Source: Closterium sp. NIES-65 (lineage: Eukaryota; Streptophyta; Zygnematophyceae; Desmidiales; Closteriaceae). From it: a stretch of DNA of 64,000 nucleotides. The stretch spans positions 1 to 64,000 of the forward strand of contig CANXME010000803.1 of NCBI GenBank assembly GCA_948144175.1. The letters are read 5' to 3'. The stretch's first letter is position 1; the number at the start of each line of letters is the position of its first letter. This document shows, piece by piece, positions 17,839-28,384 of the stretch. A program made the translations under genes and the position numbers. The notes beneath the pieces are model-generated. The model saw only the letters and a program-made list of their open reading frames with translations, had not been told where the DNA came from and made no database searches.

Positions 17839-20800
17839 ATGTTTCGCAATCAGTACGACACGGATGTCACCACGTGGAGCCCCGTCGGCCGCCTGCACCA
17901 GGTGATCCGTCCCTCTCTCCGCCTCTCGCCCCGCCGATCCGCCTCTCTGCTGCTATCACGTTTCACCGCTCTGCGAGACTGCCAGCCTGTTAGACTGCTA
18001 AGCCTCCAGGGCAGGAACTCCTCTCGCGAATCGCCTCGGTAGGACAATTCTACAGTCCGATGGCAGTGCGACGGCTGTGCCACCCTTGAATAAATCAGCG
18101 TTCGAATTCCGCGACCGAATTCGGATCCCATGAAACCCCCTTGCTCTGCTCTCCCTCGCCCAGACCGTCGTCTTCCCTTGGTGCCAAGCGAGCAGCACGC
18201 TGCTGCCCCCACACTGCTCTTTACCCACCGCGCCCTCCCTTCTCCTCCCCTCCCCTCCCCTCCCCTTCTTTTTCCTCCCCTCTCCTTCCCTCCCCTTCTT
18301 TTTCCTCCCCTCCCCTCCCTCTTTCCGCCCTCTCCCTCCCTCCCCGACCTCCCCCTCCCTCCCCTTCTTCAATCTCCCTCCAGGCTGCCCGTTCCCGTCC
18401 CGTCGAGCCCCCGCAGCGACCACCCCGCGTGCTGCCCTCCCGCTGTTGTTTCCCCACCGCGCGTGCTGCCCTCCCGCTGTTGTTTCCCCACCGCGCGTGC
18501 TGCCCTCCCGCTGTTGTTTCCCCACTGCGCGTGCTGCCCTCCCGCTGTTGTTTCCCCACCGCGCGTGCTGCCCTCCCGCTGTTGTTTCCCCACTGCGCGT
18601 GCTGCCCTCCCGCTGTTGTTTCCCCACCGCGCGTGCTGCCCTCCCTCTGTTGTTTCCCCACCGCGCGTGCTGCCCTCCCGCTGTTGTTTCTCCACTGCGC
18701 GTGCTGCCCTCCCTCTGTTCTTTCCCCACCGCGCGTGCTGCCCTCCCGCTGTTGTTTCCCCACCACGCGTGCTGCCCTCCCGCTGTTGTTTCCCCACCAT
18801 GCGTGCTGCCCTCCCGCTGTTGTTTCCCTGCCGCACCTCGCCTACCCTACCCCATCGCTTCCTCCCTTTTGCGTCCTTCGCGGTTACCCCCGCGCGCGCG
18901 ATTGTCTCCTCCTTTCCCCTTGTCAACCTTCTCGCTTCTTCCTCCCTCTTCCCTCGCCCAACCCCCACCTCATCCCATTCCAACCCGTCCCCTAGCGTCT
19001 CACCCCTTTCGCACTCAGGCGGATACGCCACAGAGGCCATTCTCTCACTGCTCCCTCACACGCCCCTCTCCCCCCAACACCCTGCCCTCCCGCCTGTCCC
19101 CCCCCACGGCCTCGCTCCTGCGCATGTGAGAGGGGATACGCCATGCACGCCATGCACTGGTCTCCAAGCCGCCCTTCCTCCCTCTGCCCCAAGCGTCCCC
19201 CCAACCCCAATCCAGCTGCCATGCGAAGGTGGATTAAGGCGTGGGGGCGACGCAGCTGACGGGCTGCTTGGGCGACATGCTTGCATTGCTGCCTAACCTC
19301 CCTTTTCCACTCCTCCTCCCCTTCACACCCGTTACACCCTTCACACCCCTCACATCCTTCACACCCCTCACATCCTTCACACCCCTCACACCCCACACCC
19401 CTCACACCCCTCACACCCCTCCCCCTCCCCCCACCAGCAGGTCGTGTGCGCAGGGCAGTGTGCGCAGGGCAGTGTGCGCAGGGCAGTGTGCGCAGGGCAG
19501 TGTGCGCAGGGCAGAGTGCGCAGGGCCAACCACGCAGTGCTCGCCACTCTCTCCCACTCCACTCCTTCCCTTGCCGTGCCTCCCTGCTCGCCCGTGCCAT
19601 GCTCTTCTCTCCCCCACGCTCCCCGCACATGGCACCAGATGGAACATGCGATGGAGGCAGGGAAGCAGGGCAGTGCGGCACAGGCAAGACACGTGTGCCT
19701 CGCGGCCATCCTTCCTCGTGCCCTCTCCCCCCCTCTGTCTGCCCCTCTCCTCCCCACCAGGTGGAGTATGCAATGGGGGCAGTGAATCAGGGCAGTGGGG
19801 CAGTGGGCCTGCGCAGCGATGCATGCCAGCATCACTCCCTAACCTCCCTTCTCCGTTCCTTGGCGCCCAACACTCCCCTGCCCTCTCCCTCATCCCACCA
19901 GGTGGAGTATGCAATGGAGGCAGTGAAGCAGGGCAGTGCGGCGGTGGGTCTGCGCAGCACCACGCACGCGGTGCTGGCCACGCTCAAGAGAGCAGCGTCC
20001 CCCCTGGCGTCGTACCAGCGCAAGATATTCCGCGTGGACGACCACATGGGCATCGCCATCGCGGGGCTCAATGCTGATGGGCGTGTCCTTTGCCGCTTCA
20101 TGCGCTCCGAGTGTCTGTCTCACAAGTGAGTGCCCCGTGCTTCAATCCCTCACGCACCAATGGGTGCTCCACACCACACATTGTCCACTCCACACACCGC
20201 CCACTCCACACACCGCCCACTCCACACACCGCCCACTCCACACACCGCCCACTCCACACACCGCCCACTCCACACACCGCCCACTCCACACACCGCCCAC
20301 TCCACACACCGCCCACTCCACACACCGCCCACTCCACACACCGCCCACTCCACACACCGTACACTCCACACACCGCCCACTCCACACACCGCCCACTCCA
20401 TACACCGCCCACTCCACACACCGCCCACTCCACACACCGCCCACTCCACACACCGCCCACTCCACACACCGTCCACTCCACACACCGCCCACTCCACACA
20501 CCGTCCACTCCACACACCGCCCACTCCACACACCGTCCACTCCACACACCGCCCACTCCAGCGCAACATCTCCCACACGTAGTTGGTTACTGCAGTGAGG
20601 GCGCCGCAAGTTTCTCCCCTGGCGTGCTACCAGCGCAAGATCGTCCACATGGGTATCGCCATTACTGTGTCAATTTATGCGCTCCGAGTGCGCGCCACAT
20701 AAGTGAGTACACATGGGCAGATTAATGTTCTGTGGGTGCTTGTCGCATGGGCATGGGTGCGTGTCTCACAAAGGACTGCTCCTCACCTTTCTCTCGTCGC

Positions 20801-21689
20801 CCTTCCAGACATCCTTCCTTCAATCAACTGCCATCCCTCTACTTACCCTTTTCTCAATAGCGAACGTGTACCTGTGGTCTCCGATGTTCATCTACCTCTC
20901 TGTCCCCCCCCAGGGTTGTTCTACAGGCCCTTCTACTGCCAGGCTTCAGTTCCAATATCAGTGGTAGAACCACTACTCTCTCCCCTGAATTATCTTTGCC
21001 CCCGTCTCCCACCACCCTTCTCTCCCTCCCACTTTCTTCCCCTTAACTGTCTATCCCCATGTCCACGTCTGCCCTGCCATCCACTACCCTCCCCACATCT
21101 CCCATCCCCTCCCAGGTTTGTCTTCGAGTCGCCTCTCCCGGTGGGCCGCCTTGTCTCCATGGTAGCAGACAAATCTCAGGTGTGCACGCAGCGCTCGTGG
21201 CGCCGCCCGTACGGCGTGGGGCTGCTGGTGGCCGGCTTCGACCAGACCGGCCCGCACATTTTTCAGACCTGCCCGTCGGGCAACTTCTGGGAATTCCACG
21301 CCATGGCAATCGGGGCGCGTTCGCAGGCCGCCAAGACGTACCTTGAGCGCAAGTATGAGTCGTTCGGGGCGTGTTCGCTGGACGAGCTGGTGCGACACGC
21401 GCTGCTTGCTGTGAAGGAGTCGCTGCAGGAGGGGGAGCTGAGTGGAGCCAACTGCAGTGTCTCTATTGTGGGGGAGGGGCAAGCGTTTAGCATTTTGACG
21501 GATGCGCAGGTGCAGGAGCATATAGATAGGATGGAGAATGAGGAGGGTGGGCAGGGAGGGGCGGCGAAGGAGGAAGTAGAGGTGGTGGAGGAGGTAGAGG
21601 TGGAGGATGTGGAGGAGGAGAAGGCAGGGGAAGGAGAGGAGGGTGGTACCAGGGAGGGGTCTGAGGGTCCTGCTCCTATGGAGGCTTGA
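17839..21689 (+). CDS. PAF1: 20S proteasome subunit alpha type-1
   Basis: Three exons: 17839-17901, 19902-20125 and 21116-21689 (TGA), giving about 286 residues. Exon 1 is the diagnostic alpha-1 N-terminus [20 protein letters not shown]. Exon 2 starts [19 protein letters not shown] and holds [20 protein letters not shown] and MRSECLSHK. Exon 3 carries [53 protein letters not shown] and an acidic Glu-rich tail typical of plant and animal alpha-1. The subunit is a non-catalytic member of the outer heptameric ring and gates the 20S core in nucleus and cytosol. All splice joins keep frame. Intron 1 (2.0 kb) and intron 2 (1.0 kb) are largely minisatellite and contain decayed exon-2 pieces. Confidence 0.97.
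18412..18832 (+). repeat. 34-bp minisatellite, about 12 copies, PAF1 intron 1
   Basis: The unit CCGCGCGTGCTGCCCTCCCG + CTGTTGTTTCCCCA is repeated with point variants. It is pyrimidine-rich on the coding strand. Confidence 0.97.
19320..19525 (+). repeat. Two short tandem arrays in PAF1 intron 1
   Basis: A CACCCCTCACATCCTT-like array lies at 19325-19425. A GTGTGCGCAGGGCA array (14 bp, about 6 copies) lies at 19443-19525. Confidence 0.9.
19639..19817 (+). repeat. Two decayed copies of the 5' edge of PAF1 exon 2
   Basis: 19639-19679 (ATGGAACATGCGATGGAGGC ...) and 19761-19817 (GTGGAGTATGCAATGGGGGC ...) each follow CCACCAG-type acceptors and match the first 40-57 bases of exon 2 at 19902. They could act as decoy acceptors. 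Confidence 0.9.
20177..20560 (+). repeat. 16-bp minisatellite, about 24 copies, PAF1 intron 2
   Basis: The unit CACTCCACACACCGCC repeats almost perfectly straight after the exon-2 donor, with GTC/TAC variants. Confidence 0.98.
20596..20707 (+). repeat. Decayed copy of the 3' half of PAF1 exon 2
   Basis: Matches 19988-20131 with internal deletions (CCCCTGGCGTGCTACCAGCG, CACATGGGTATCGCCAT, TTATGCGCTCCGAGTGCG) and keeps the donor CATAAGTGAGT. Confidence 0.9.
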
Positions 21690-22237
21690 TAATTGAGGTG
21701 CGGAGCATATATTTTGACACGAGTGCAAGTAATTGTAAATCACGCAGCATTGTGATGCTTGTGGTTTAATTGATTAGCTATAACTTCTGTGCTTGAACTC
21801 CAAGAGCGACTGTCTAAGAATACTGTACGGTACGACTATCTGGTGGCTGTTATTTCGTTGAACAGTAGGTTTTGCACATCAATGTACAGTCCAATACTCT
21901 TGGGTTCCATGACTGGTGTCTCTTATAAAGCGTACAGCATGGAGATATCTTCCCGGGAAGATATCAGCGAGATCCATCCGAAAAGCCCGCTTTGCCCCTG
22001 CGGGTTTTCCCTGGAGGGATTTTCGTTTTCCCGCAGTCGTCTAGTGGCGCACGCGAGGGGCGGGAGGCGACCTGCCCTCTCGCCCGAAAACGGGCACCCC
22101 CAGCTGATGACGCCAGCGACCCGCGCCCTCGAGCTGGCAGTGGTCCCCCCCAACCGAACCCAACCACACCCTCGGTTCGATGACGGGTTCCGTCCGGTAA
22201 CCCACCGAACCCTCACCGGGCGTCGCCTCGTCAATGG
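21690..22237. other. PAF1 3' flank; 22-bp palindrome at 21944-21965
   Basis: No gene is seen. A perfect palindrome GATATCTTCC/CGGGAAGATATC lies 20 bases after a TATAAA (21924). AATGG (22233-22237) is the left target duplication of copia-4. Confidence 0.6.
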
Positions 22238-22683
22238 TGTTGGAAACAATCGGTCCTAAGCGCCTCTGTCGTGTCGAAACACTAAGGCACAAGCGAAGCG
22301 AAGCATACCGAAGCACCGGCGAGTCAACCCTCGGAGGTTGAAGCAACCGTTGGAGGTTACTCGAAAGTCAAAGGTCAGCGACCTTTGACCTGACAAGTAC
22401 AGCGCGACAGCAAGGACACACAACTGACTCGCTACAGAGCAGTTGCCCGAGTCGTCACTGTATCGAACCGCAACAGCAACAGTAAAAGTAGTTACAACCG
22501 TATCTCTTCGCATTCCTTGTACTCTTATATATTCTTGTATCTCTTTGCTTCAATCAACTTACTTTGCCCTCACATACTAGCGCAAGGTGGTTCAGAATCC
22601 CTTTATTAAAACGCTTCCGCTACTACATCACTCTACCCAGAGATTAACCCTACCAAAGATCCTAAGGGGCACTCAGCCCAACA
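22238..22683 (+). repeat. 5' LTR of copia-4
   Basis: 446 bp. It contains AGGTCAGCGACCTTTGACCT-type inverted repeats near 22370 and TATATATTCTTGTAT near 22527 as a possible promoter element. Confidence 0.95.
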
Positions 22684-22896
22684 TCTCAGAATCTTAAGCA
22701 AAGGTAGGCTTAGAAGCCATAACTTAGGTGCCTAGGTGCTCGAGTTCGAGGGTGAGGAGGAAGGTATCAAGAGATTTTTGAAAGAGAAGAAGTGGTTTCA
22801 CTAGGAAGAGTTGGGATACAAGTACAATGCCCTAAATTGGGTTGTACTCATTACAGAGTACCCCACTGCAGGCTAGACAGCAAATATATTCTGACA
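22684..22896 (-). repeat. LTR of el-5 (left)
   Basis: 213 bp, TCTCAGAATC...ATTCTGACA. The left end has TC instead of TG in both copies. Confidence 0.9.
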
Positions 22897-23559
22897 CACC
22901 CCCATAGCCAAAGTGGGGTGTAATCAGCAGAGCAGGCAAAGCAGTACAAGCTCAGGGTGGATCACAATGTCACCACACATTCTGAGCACAAGTTCAAGAA
23001 GCAATAGTTAAAGTGCACAATTATCAGCAAAGCTAGTGGTAGTCACAACGGGCAAGTGAGGAGGAGGAGGGAGAGTGAGAGGAGAGGAGATAGAAGGCGG
23101 CGGCTGAAGCTGCAGACACACGGGCAACAGGAGTGGCGAGCACAGTGGCTACCGGACTAAGCGCCCGGACTACAGGAGTAACAGGCCCCGCGACTCAAGT
23201 AGCGGCAGACGGGCAACGGACCCTCGGGCGACTGGCGCAGCAACAAACTCACTGGGCTACTGGACTAAGCACCCGGACTACAGGTGCTGCGGACAACAGA
23301 CTGGCAACCTCCGCTCATCCTCCCGCACACAGTCCCACCCCCCGACACACACCCGCTGCTATACCGCTAGCTCCACTCCCACCCACCCCCCCTTAAACCC
23401 TAAACCCAAGTCTCCCACACATCCACCCCCCTCAGCGAGAGCTGTAGCAGTGGGAGACGAAGGAGGAGGAGGAGGAGGGGACGGCACGCACAACCGACAC
23501 CCCCACAACTAGCACCCCAACACTCACCCCCCACGGCTGCACCTGGTCCATGAGCGGCT

Positions 23560-24080
23560 GCTGCAGGGGCCAGGGGCGGCTGCTGCTGGTGCGGCTGCTC
23601 CAGTGGCTGTCGCTGCTGGGGCTGCTGCTGGGGCGGCTGCTGCTGCTGCTGCTCCACGTGCTGCTGCTGGTGGGGTGGCTGCTGCAGTAGCAGCGGCTCC
23701 AGGGGCTGCTGCTGCTGGGGTGGCCGCTTCAGAGGCAGCTGCTGCTGGGGCGGCTGCTCCAGTGGCTGCTGCTGGGGCGGCTGCTCCCGAGGCTGCTGCT
23801 GCTGGGGCGGCTGCTCCCGGGGCTGCTGCTGCTGGAGCTGCTCCAGGGGCTGCTGCTGCTGGGGCGGCTGCTCCCGGGGCTGCTGCTGCTGGGGCGGCTG
23901 CTCCACAAGCTGCTGCTGCTGGGGTGGCCGCTCCAGAGGCAGCAGCTGCTGGGGCGGCTGCTCCCGGGGCTGCTGCTACTGGGGCGGCCCCAGGGGCTGC
24001 TGCTGGGGCGGCGGCTCCTGGAGCTGCTGCTGCTGCGGTGGCCGTTTCAGGGGCTGCAGCTGCTGGGGCTGCTGCAGCGG
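23560..24080 (-). repeat. CAG/CTG-rich triplet region inside el-5
   Basis: Imperfect GCTGCTGCTGGGGCGGCTGC units give Gln/Pro- or Ala-rich open frames on both strands by composition alone. It probably does not code. Confidence 0.8.
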
Positions 24081-24129
24081 AAAGTAGGACGGAGGGGAGG
24101 GGAAGGGCGCGGCCCCCATTGTGCCCTGA

Positions 24130-24380
24130 AGGGTGACGTGCTAGGGAGCCGCGCAGGTCCCCGAAAGTGCCGCGACGGGCGACGAGAGGGGACCGCGCGC
24201 AGGCCCCTAAGGCGCCGCGACGAGGCAACGGGAGGGGCCGGCTCGCGAGCCCAGAAAGTGCCGCGACGAGGCGACGGGAGGGACCTGCGTGCGGGCCCCC
24301 AAAACGCCGCGACGAGGCGACGGTCGGGGCCAGCGCGCGGGCTCCCAAGACGCCGCGACGAGGTAGGTACCCGCCGCGCG
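24130..24380 (-). repeat. GC-rich leader repeats of el-5
   Basis: About four units of roughly 60 bp, each holding GCCGCGACGAGGCGACGG. The position, next to the 5' LTR, is the same as the GC-rich leader repeats of copia-1, -2 and -3. Confidence 0.75.
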
Positions 24381-24495
24381 CTTCGGGGCGCACGGCGGGC
24401 AGAAAACCGCCACGCGCCCCGAGCGCGTGGCGGGAAGAAAAAAAGGTGGTCGTGCGCCACGGGGCGCACGACACACAATAGGGCAGCGGAATCGA

Positions 24496-24533
24496 GTGGG
24501 CCCACAGGCCAGGAGCGTTAAGCTCTAATACCA
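24496..24533 (-). promoter_or_regulatory. el-5 primer site, hairpin and GGGCCCAC box
   Basis: Minus sense: TGGTATTAGAGC, then a stem GAGC/GCTC with a 5-nt loop (24513-24525, overlapping the end of the primer site), then GGGCCCAC (24496-24503). Confidence 0.5.
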
Positions 24534-24746
24534 TCTCAGAATCTTAAGCAAAGGTAGGCTTAGAAGCCATAACTTAGGTGCCTAGGTGCTCGATTTCGAG
24601 GGTGAGGAGGAAGGTATCGAGAGATTTTTGAAAGAGAAGAAGTGGTTTCACTAGGAAGAGTTGGGATACAAGTACAATGCCCTAAATTGGGTTGTACTCA
24701 TTACAGAGTACCCCACTGCAGGCTAGACAGCAAATATATTCTGACA
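24534..24746 (-). repeat. LTR of el-5 (right, 5' in element sense)
   Basis: 213 bp, almost identical to 22684-22896. Confidence 0.9.
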
Positions 24747-24751
24747 CAACA

Positions 24752-24770
24752 TGGTATGAGAGCAGGTTAG
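24752..24770 (+). promoter_or_regulatory. copia-4 primer-binding site
   Basis: TGGTATGAGAGCAGG, complementary to the 3' end of plant initiator-Met tRNA. Without el-5 it would follow the LTR end CCAACA directly. Confidence 0.8.
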
Positions 24771-24809
24771 GGTTAAGATTCTATTTCCCCTTAAATTACA
24801 CCAAGAGAC

Positions 24810-25710
24810 ATGTCTACCAGAAAGGAGAGGAGCTCCTCCAACGGCTCTCCTGGTACTACTCCTACTCCACCTCCTGCCTCTGGCCTACAGACAGAGGAAG
24901 GCACAACAACGAGACCGGCCGCTGGGTCTACTGAAACACCCGCAAACCAAGGCGCGGGCTTCGATCCAAGCATGATGGAGAAATTCTTCTTCTTCATGTC
25001 CTTCTACGAGCAGCATCAGCAAGGAGTACTTGCGCAATCAAACAACAGCAACAACAACAACAACGTGACACCCATGAGTCTCGATGGCTCATCCTACGCA
25101 CGCGGGAATCAACAACAACAACCTACCTTCGCTCCGTACGAGCCCCAGCGCGGCTCCGTCAGCTTCATGCCACAACCACAACCTGCACCGGGACAAGAGA
25201 GAACACTGGACGCACTACAAGTTCAGTCACAGTTCGCGCACGTTCTAAAACTACAAACGACATAACCCTTCGACGGGAAGGATTTCTTCACCTGGTCGTT
25301 CGAATTCGAGCTGATGATGGAAGGAGCGCAAATCCTTGGCTTCTTCGACGGGTCCCTGCCATACCCAACAAACGGCACACAATATGAGAAGCAGCAGTAC
25401 ACCTATCAATCGATGATGGCGTACACGATACTACTGAGGAACATCACCCCGAATCAACAGTAGAACATAAGGACTTACCGAGGTTATGGCAACTCCGCGG
25501 AGCTCGCGTACAACCACTTGAAGAACCTGTATCAAGCAACAGACAGTGTAAACCAAAGTCGGTTAATGGCGCAGCTGAGAACAATCGAAATGAAACCAGG
25601 CGAGAAGGGAATGGCGTATATCAGTCGCTGACGCGAGCTGCGCGACAAGCTTCTTTGATGTGGAGGATCGATTTCAGAAGACGCCTTCGTCACGGTTGTC
25701 ATCGGCGGTC
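24810..25710 (+). pseudogene. copia-4 gag, interrupted
   Basis: The open frame starts MSTRKERSSSNGSPG and has an Asn/Gln-rich region, then FDGKDFFTWSFEFELMMEGA, AELAYNHLKNLYQATDSVNQ and LMAQLRTIEMKPGEKGMAYI. These are typical of the copia gag helical region. TAA at 25263 and further in-frame stops near 25461, 25630 and 25658 break it. The zinc-knuckle region after 25800 is scrambled in frame. Confidence 0.75.
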
Positions 25711-26405
25711 TTGGTCCTCACTGGCGCTCCACTCGCGCCATACTACGAGCACATGGGAGAATCTCCGAAGCAGCACTCTGCGCCGAAATCCATGCTGAGC
25801 AGCAAGACATGGACCTGCAAGAAGAATGACACAAGAGAAAGGTATCAGTACCCGAATTCTCGTTTCACACTCAACGGCGCCACAACAACAACAACAGTCG
25901 ACCGAAAATCGTACCTCCGTTCTGCCACCTCTGCAAGACTTCAGGGCATCCTCGTACGCACTGCCCGAATCGACAACAGTCAACGACGCCGCAACGCCAA
26001 CTTCGCCCTTCAAGCAGTCAAGTCGCCTCAACGGAAGCAAATCCGACAACTTCGGTACAAGTCTCAACAACATCGACGGGACAACCTGCGAAAGAAACAA
26101 GAAACATCATCAGCTGCATGGCAAGGCTGAGCGACTCCTGCGTAACTGAGTCACCACCATATTACTCACCGGAAGAACAACTCGACAACAGCACGCCTCG
26201 CCACGAGTCACTTCAACCGAACCCGACGTACGCCGTCATCGCTCAAAGCGAACCGTCCGGGAAAGACACATGGTTCTTGGACAGTTGCTGCGGACAGCAC
26301 ATGTGCTCCTCGGGACGCTTCGTCCAACGCGAGCACCGACTTCAACGAGAGGTCGTCATCACAGTCGCCAACAACCAGAACCTACGCACATGACGACAAG
26401 GAGTA

Positions 26406-28214
26406 GTGCAACTTCAGTCACGAGAGACAAATGTTATACTGCAGATGTCAAAAGTACTAATCGCGGAGGGACTCGGCTACAACTTACTGAGCGTCAGTCA
26501 GTTGATGACGAAAGGCATACACCTGGAAGCCGACAGTACCACCCAGGAGTTCAAGCTGTACCACGGGAAGGGCGGCCTCTACATCAGAAAGGCAGTTCTG
26601 AAGAACAATGTCTTCGTCCTCGACTTCGTCCCAGACCTGGGCACCGCAGATAGCGACGCCATCGTGAACTTCACCGACTGGACACATCCTCCAGACCTTG
26701 ATCCAGACTTCAGCCCGGAAGGTTTTTGGTATTCACATACCATTCCTGAAGCAGAACGAACACGCGCGTTAGTAACAATACAACATTCGGCAGCAGCAGA
26801 GACAACATCGGCAGCAGCAGAGACAACATCGGCAGCAGCAGAGACATCATCGGCAGCAGCAGAGACGTCATCAACAGTAGCAGCAACAACGACACCAGTC
26901 CTCGTCGACGAAACACCACCAACACCAGCACAAGAGCTCCACCCAGCACCACGAGAAGTTCATTGTAGCGCTAACTTCACCACCAGCTTCTATTCCAACT
27001 CCGATATGTACCGACGATCACCCGGACATCGCGCAGACGAAAGCACCTGGCACGCAAGGATGGGACACCCAAGCAACACTGTGTTAAACAACACAATAAG
27101 AGCAGGAGTCCTTGACAAGGACTTGTTACTACTACTCGACGGCAGAGAAATCCAACGGGCACGAGGAACATGCCTTACCTGCCCCAAAGCCGACTTACCA
27201 CATCGACCGTTCGCTCCTCGTCACAACCCGAGCGCACCCGCGTACGCACCACTCGAAAAGGTGTATAGCGACATTCTGTACAATCGGGAACCAGGACAAG
27301 TAATCTACAACTACACAATCACCTTCATCGACGCTGCCACCCGTTACGTCTGGCACCTAAACCTACCCAGCCGCGGCATGGTCCTCAAAGCATTCGCTGC
27401 TTGGCTACCAGTAGCAGAGAGAGAGTCGGGCGTAAAGCTGAAAAGCTTCCAGTCAGACGGAGGAGGAGAATACACCTCTCAGCGATTCAAGCAGTACCTG
27501 GCGGAAAGGGGGATCAAGCAGCTCCTCTCTCTTCCCTATGCCCATCAGCAGCAAGGTGTAGCAGAACGAATGAACAGGACTCTGCAGAACAGCATGCGCA
27601 AACTGTTACGTGGCATGCGGCTACCCAACCACCAGTGGCCTGCAGCAATGGACCACGCTGTCATGCTGCACAACTTGCTGTCGTCATCGTCGCTTCCGAA
27701 CAACGCATCACCGCATCTGCTATGGACAGGGAAACAGGGCAGCACAAAAATGTTACGAGTGTTCGGATGCATGGTACAGTATCGACCCCCAGCAGCACGA
27801 GCGGGCCGATTTTCACAACGCGCACAGTGGGGACTACACCTCGGCATCGAAAAGAATTACAACGCGTGGAAAATCTTCGGCTTCCACTCCAAGGAAACAG
27901 TAGCAGTACGCGGCGTCATTTTCTACGAACGACTCACGCTACAGACATACCTTGCCAACCTGCAAGAGGACCAAGATCCCACAGGTGGTTTTCGTGGCGA
28001 CCGAGCCTTCGCCTCCGCAGAAGACGAAGCTGACTGGGACGAGCAGAATGTGGACAACGCGTCAAAAGAAGCCGGACCTCTTCCGTTCTGCTCCGTCGAC
28101 GTTCTCATGGACGAAGACAACCCTCGCGAAAGTGTCAACGCCGAAACCTTCTACTACTTCGCCGACAATAGTTACGTAACACCTGCGACAGACAACACCA
28201 ACGAAGCAGAATGA
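26406..28214 (+). CDS. copia-4 protease remnant, GAG-pre-integrase and integrase
   Basis: About 600 residues are open. LMTKGIHLEADSTTQEFKLY is the end of the protease region. A Thr/Ala-rich spacer follows (AAAETTSAAAETSS). Then come the HHCC-type zinc domain (STWHARMGHPSNTVLNN ... CLTCPKADLPHRPF) and the rve integrase core: FIDAATRYVWHLN, SDGGGEYTSQRFKQYLAERG, QQQGVAERMNRTLQ. It ends in the GKQ-type C-terminal domain. The protease active-site part is in other frames at 26255-26400. Catalytic D, D and E are present in order. TGA at 28212 separates it from the RT. Confidence 0.85.
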   Translation: MQLQSRETNVILQMSKVLIAEGLGYNLLSVSQLMTKGIHLEADSTTQEFKLYHGKGGLYIRKAVLKNNVFVLDFVPDLGTADSDAIVNFTDWTHPPDLDPDFSPEGFWYSHTIPEAERTRALVTIQHSAAAETTSAAAETTSAAAETSSAAAETSSTVAATTTPVLVDETPPTPAQELHPAPREVHCSANFTTSFYSNSDMYRRSPGHRADESTWHARMGHPSNTVLNNTIRAGVLDKDLLLLLDGREIQRARGTCLTCPKADLPHRPFAPRHNPSAPAYAPLEKVYSDILYNREPGQVIYNYTITFIDAATRYVWHLNLPSRGMVLKAFAAWLPVAERESGVKLKSFQSDGGGEYTSQRFKQYLAERGIKQLLSLPYAHQQQGVAERMNRTLQNSMRKLLRGMRLPNHQWPAAMDHAVMLHNLLSSSSLPNNASPHLLWTGKQGSTKMLRVFGCMVQYRPPAARAGRFSQRAQWGLHLGIEKNYNAWKIFGFHSKETVAVRGVIFYERLTLQTYLANLQEDQDPTGGFRGDRAFASAEDEADWDEQNVDNASKEAGPLPFCSVDVLMDEDNPRESVNAETFYYFADNSYVTPATDNTNEAE

Positions 28215-28384
28215 GTAGGACCGAATTTCATACCTGATCCAGAAGCGGGAGATGAAGCAGCTTATCCCGAGGATGCAACTCTTCCCCGCTACTCATAGAC
28301 TGGACTGCAGATACTCGGCCTCGTCACCGCAGTCCACGGCAACACCCTTCCTAAGGAGCCTGCGACCGGTCAGCAGGCTCTGGG

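Larger units (their letters stand above)
22684..24746 (-). mobile_element. Non-autonomous LTR element nested in copia-4 (el-5)
   Basis: Direct repeats of 213 bp (22684-22896 and 24534-24746) differ at about two positions. The target duplication CAACA is perfect (22679-22683 and 24747-24751). In the minus sense the right LTR is followed by a primer site TGGTATTAGAGC, and the left LTR is preceded by the purine tract CTATGGGGGTG. The 1.64-kb interior has no gag or pol, only CAG/CTG triplets and GC-rich repeats. It sits precisely between the copia-4 5' LTR and its primer site. Confidence 0.9.

Noticed and set aside
18130-19296. Long Cys/Pro-rich frames on both strands over PAF1 intron 1
   Set aside because: Open by repeat composition; they lie between PAF1 exons 1 and 2.
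20098-20725. His/Thr/Pro and Cys/Val/Glu repeat frames
   Set aside because: Six-frame shadows of the 16-bp minisatellite in PAF1 intron 2.
23524-24534. 336-residue Ala-rich and Gln/Pro-rich frames inside el-5
   Set aside because: Triplet repeat reads open in several frames on both strands; no gag-like motif.
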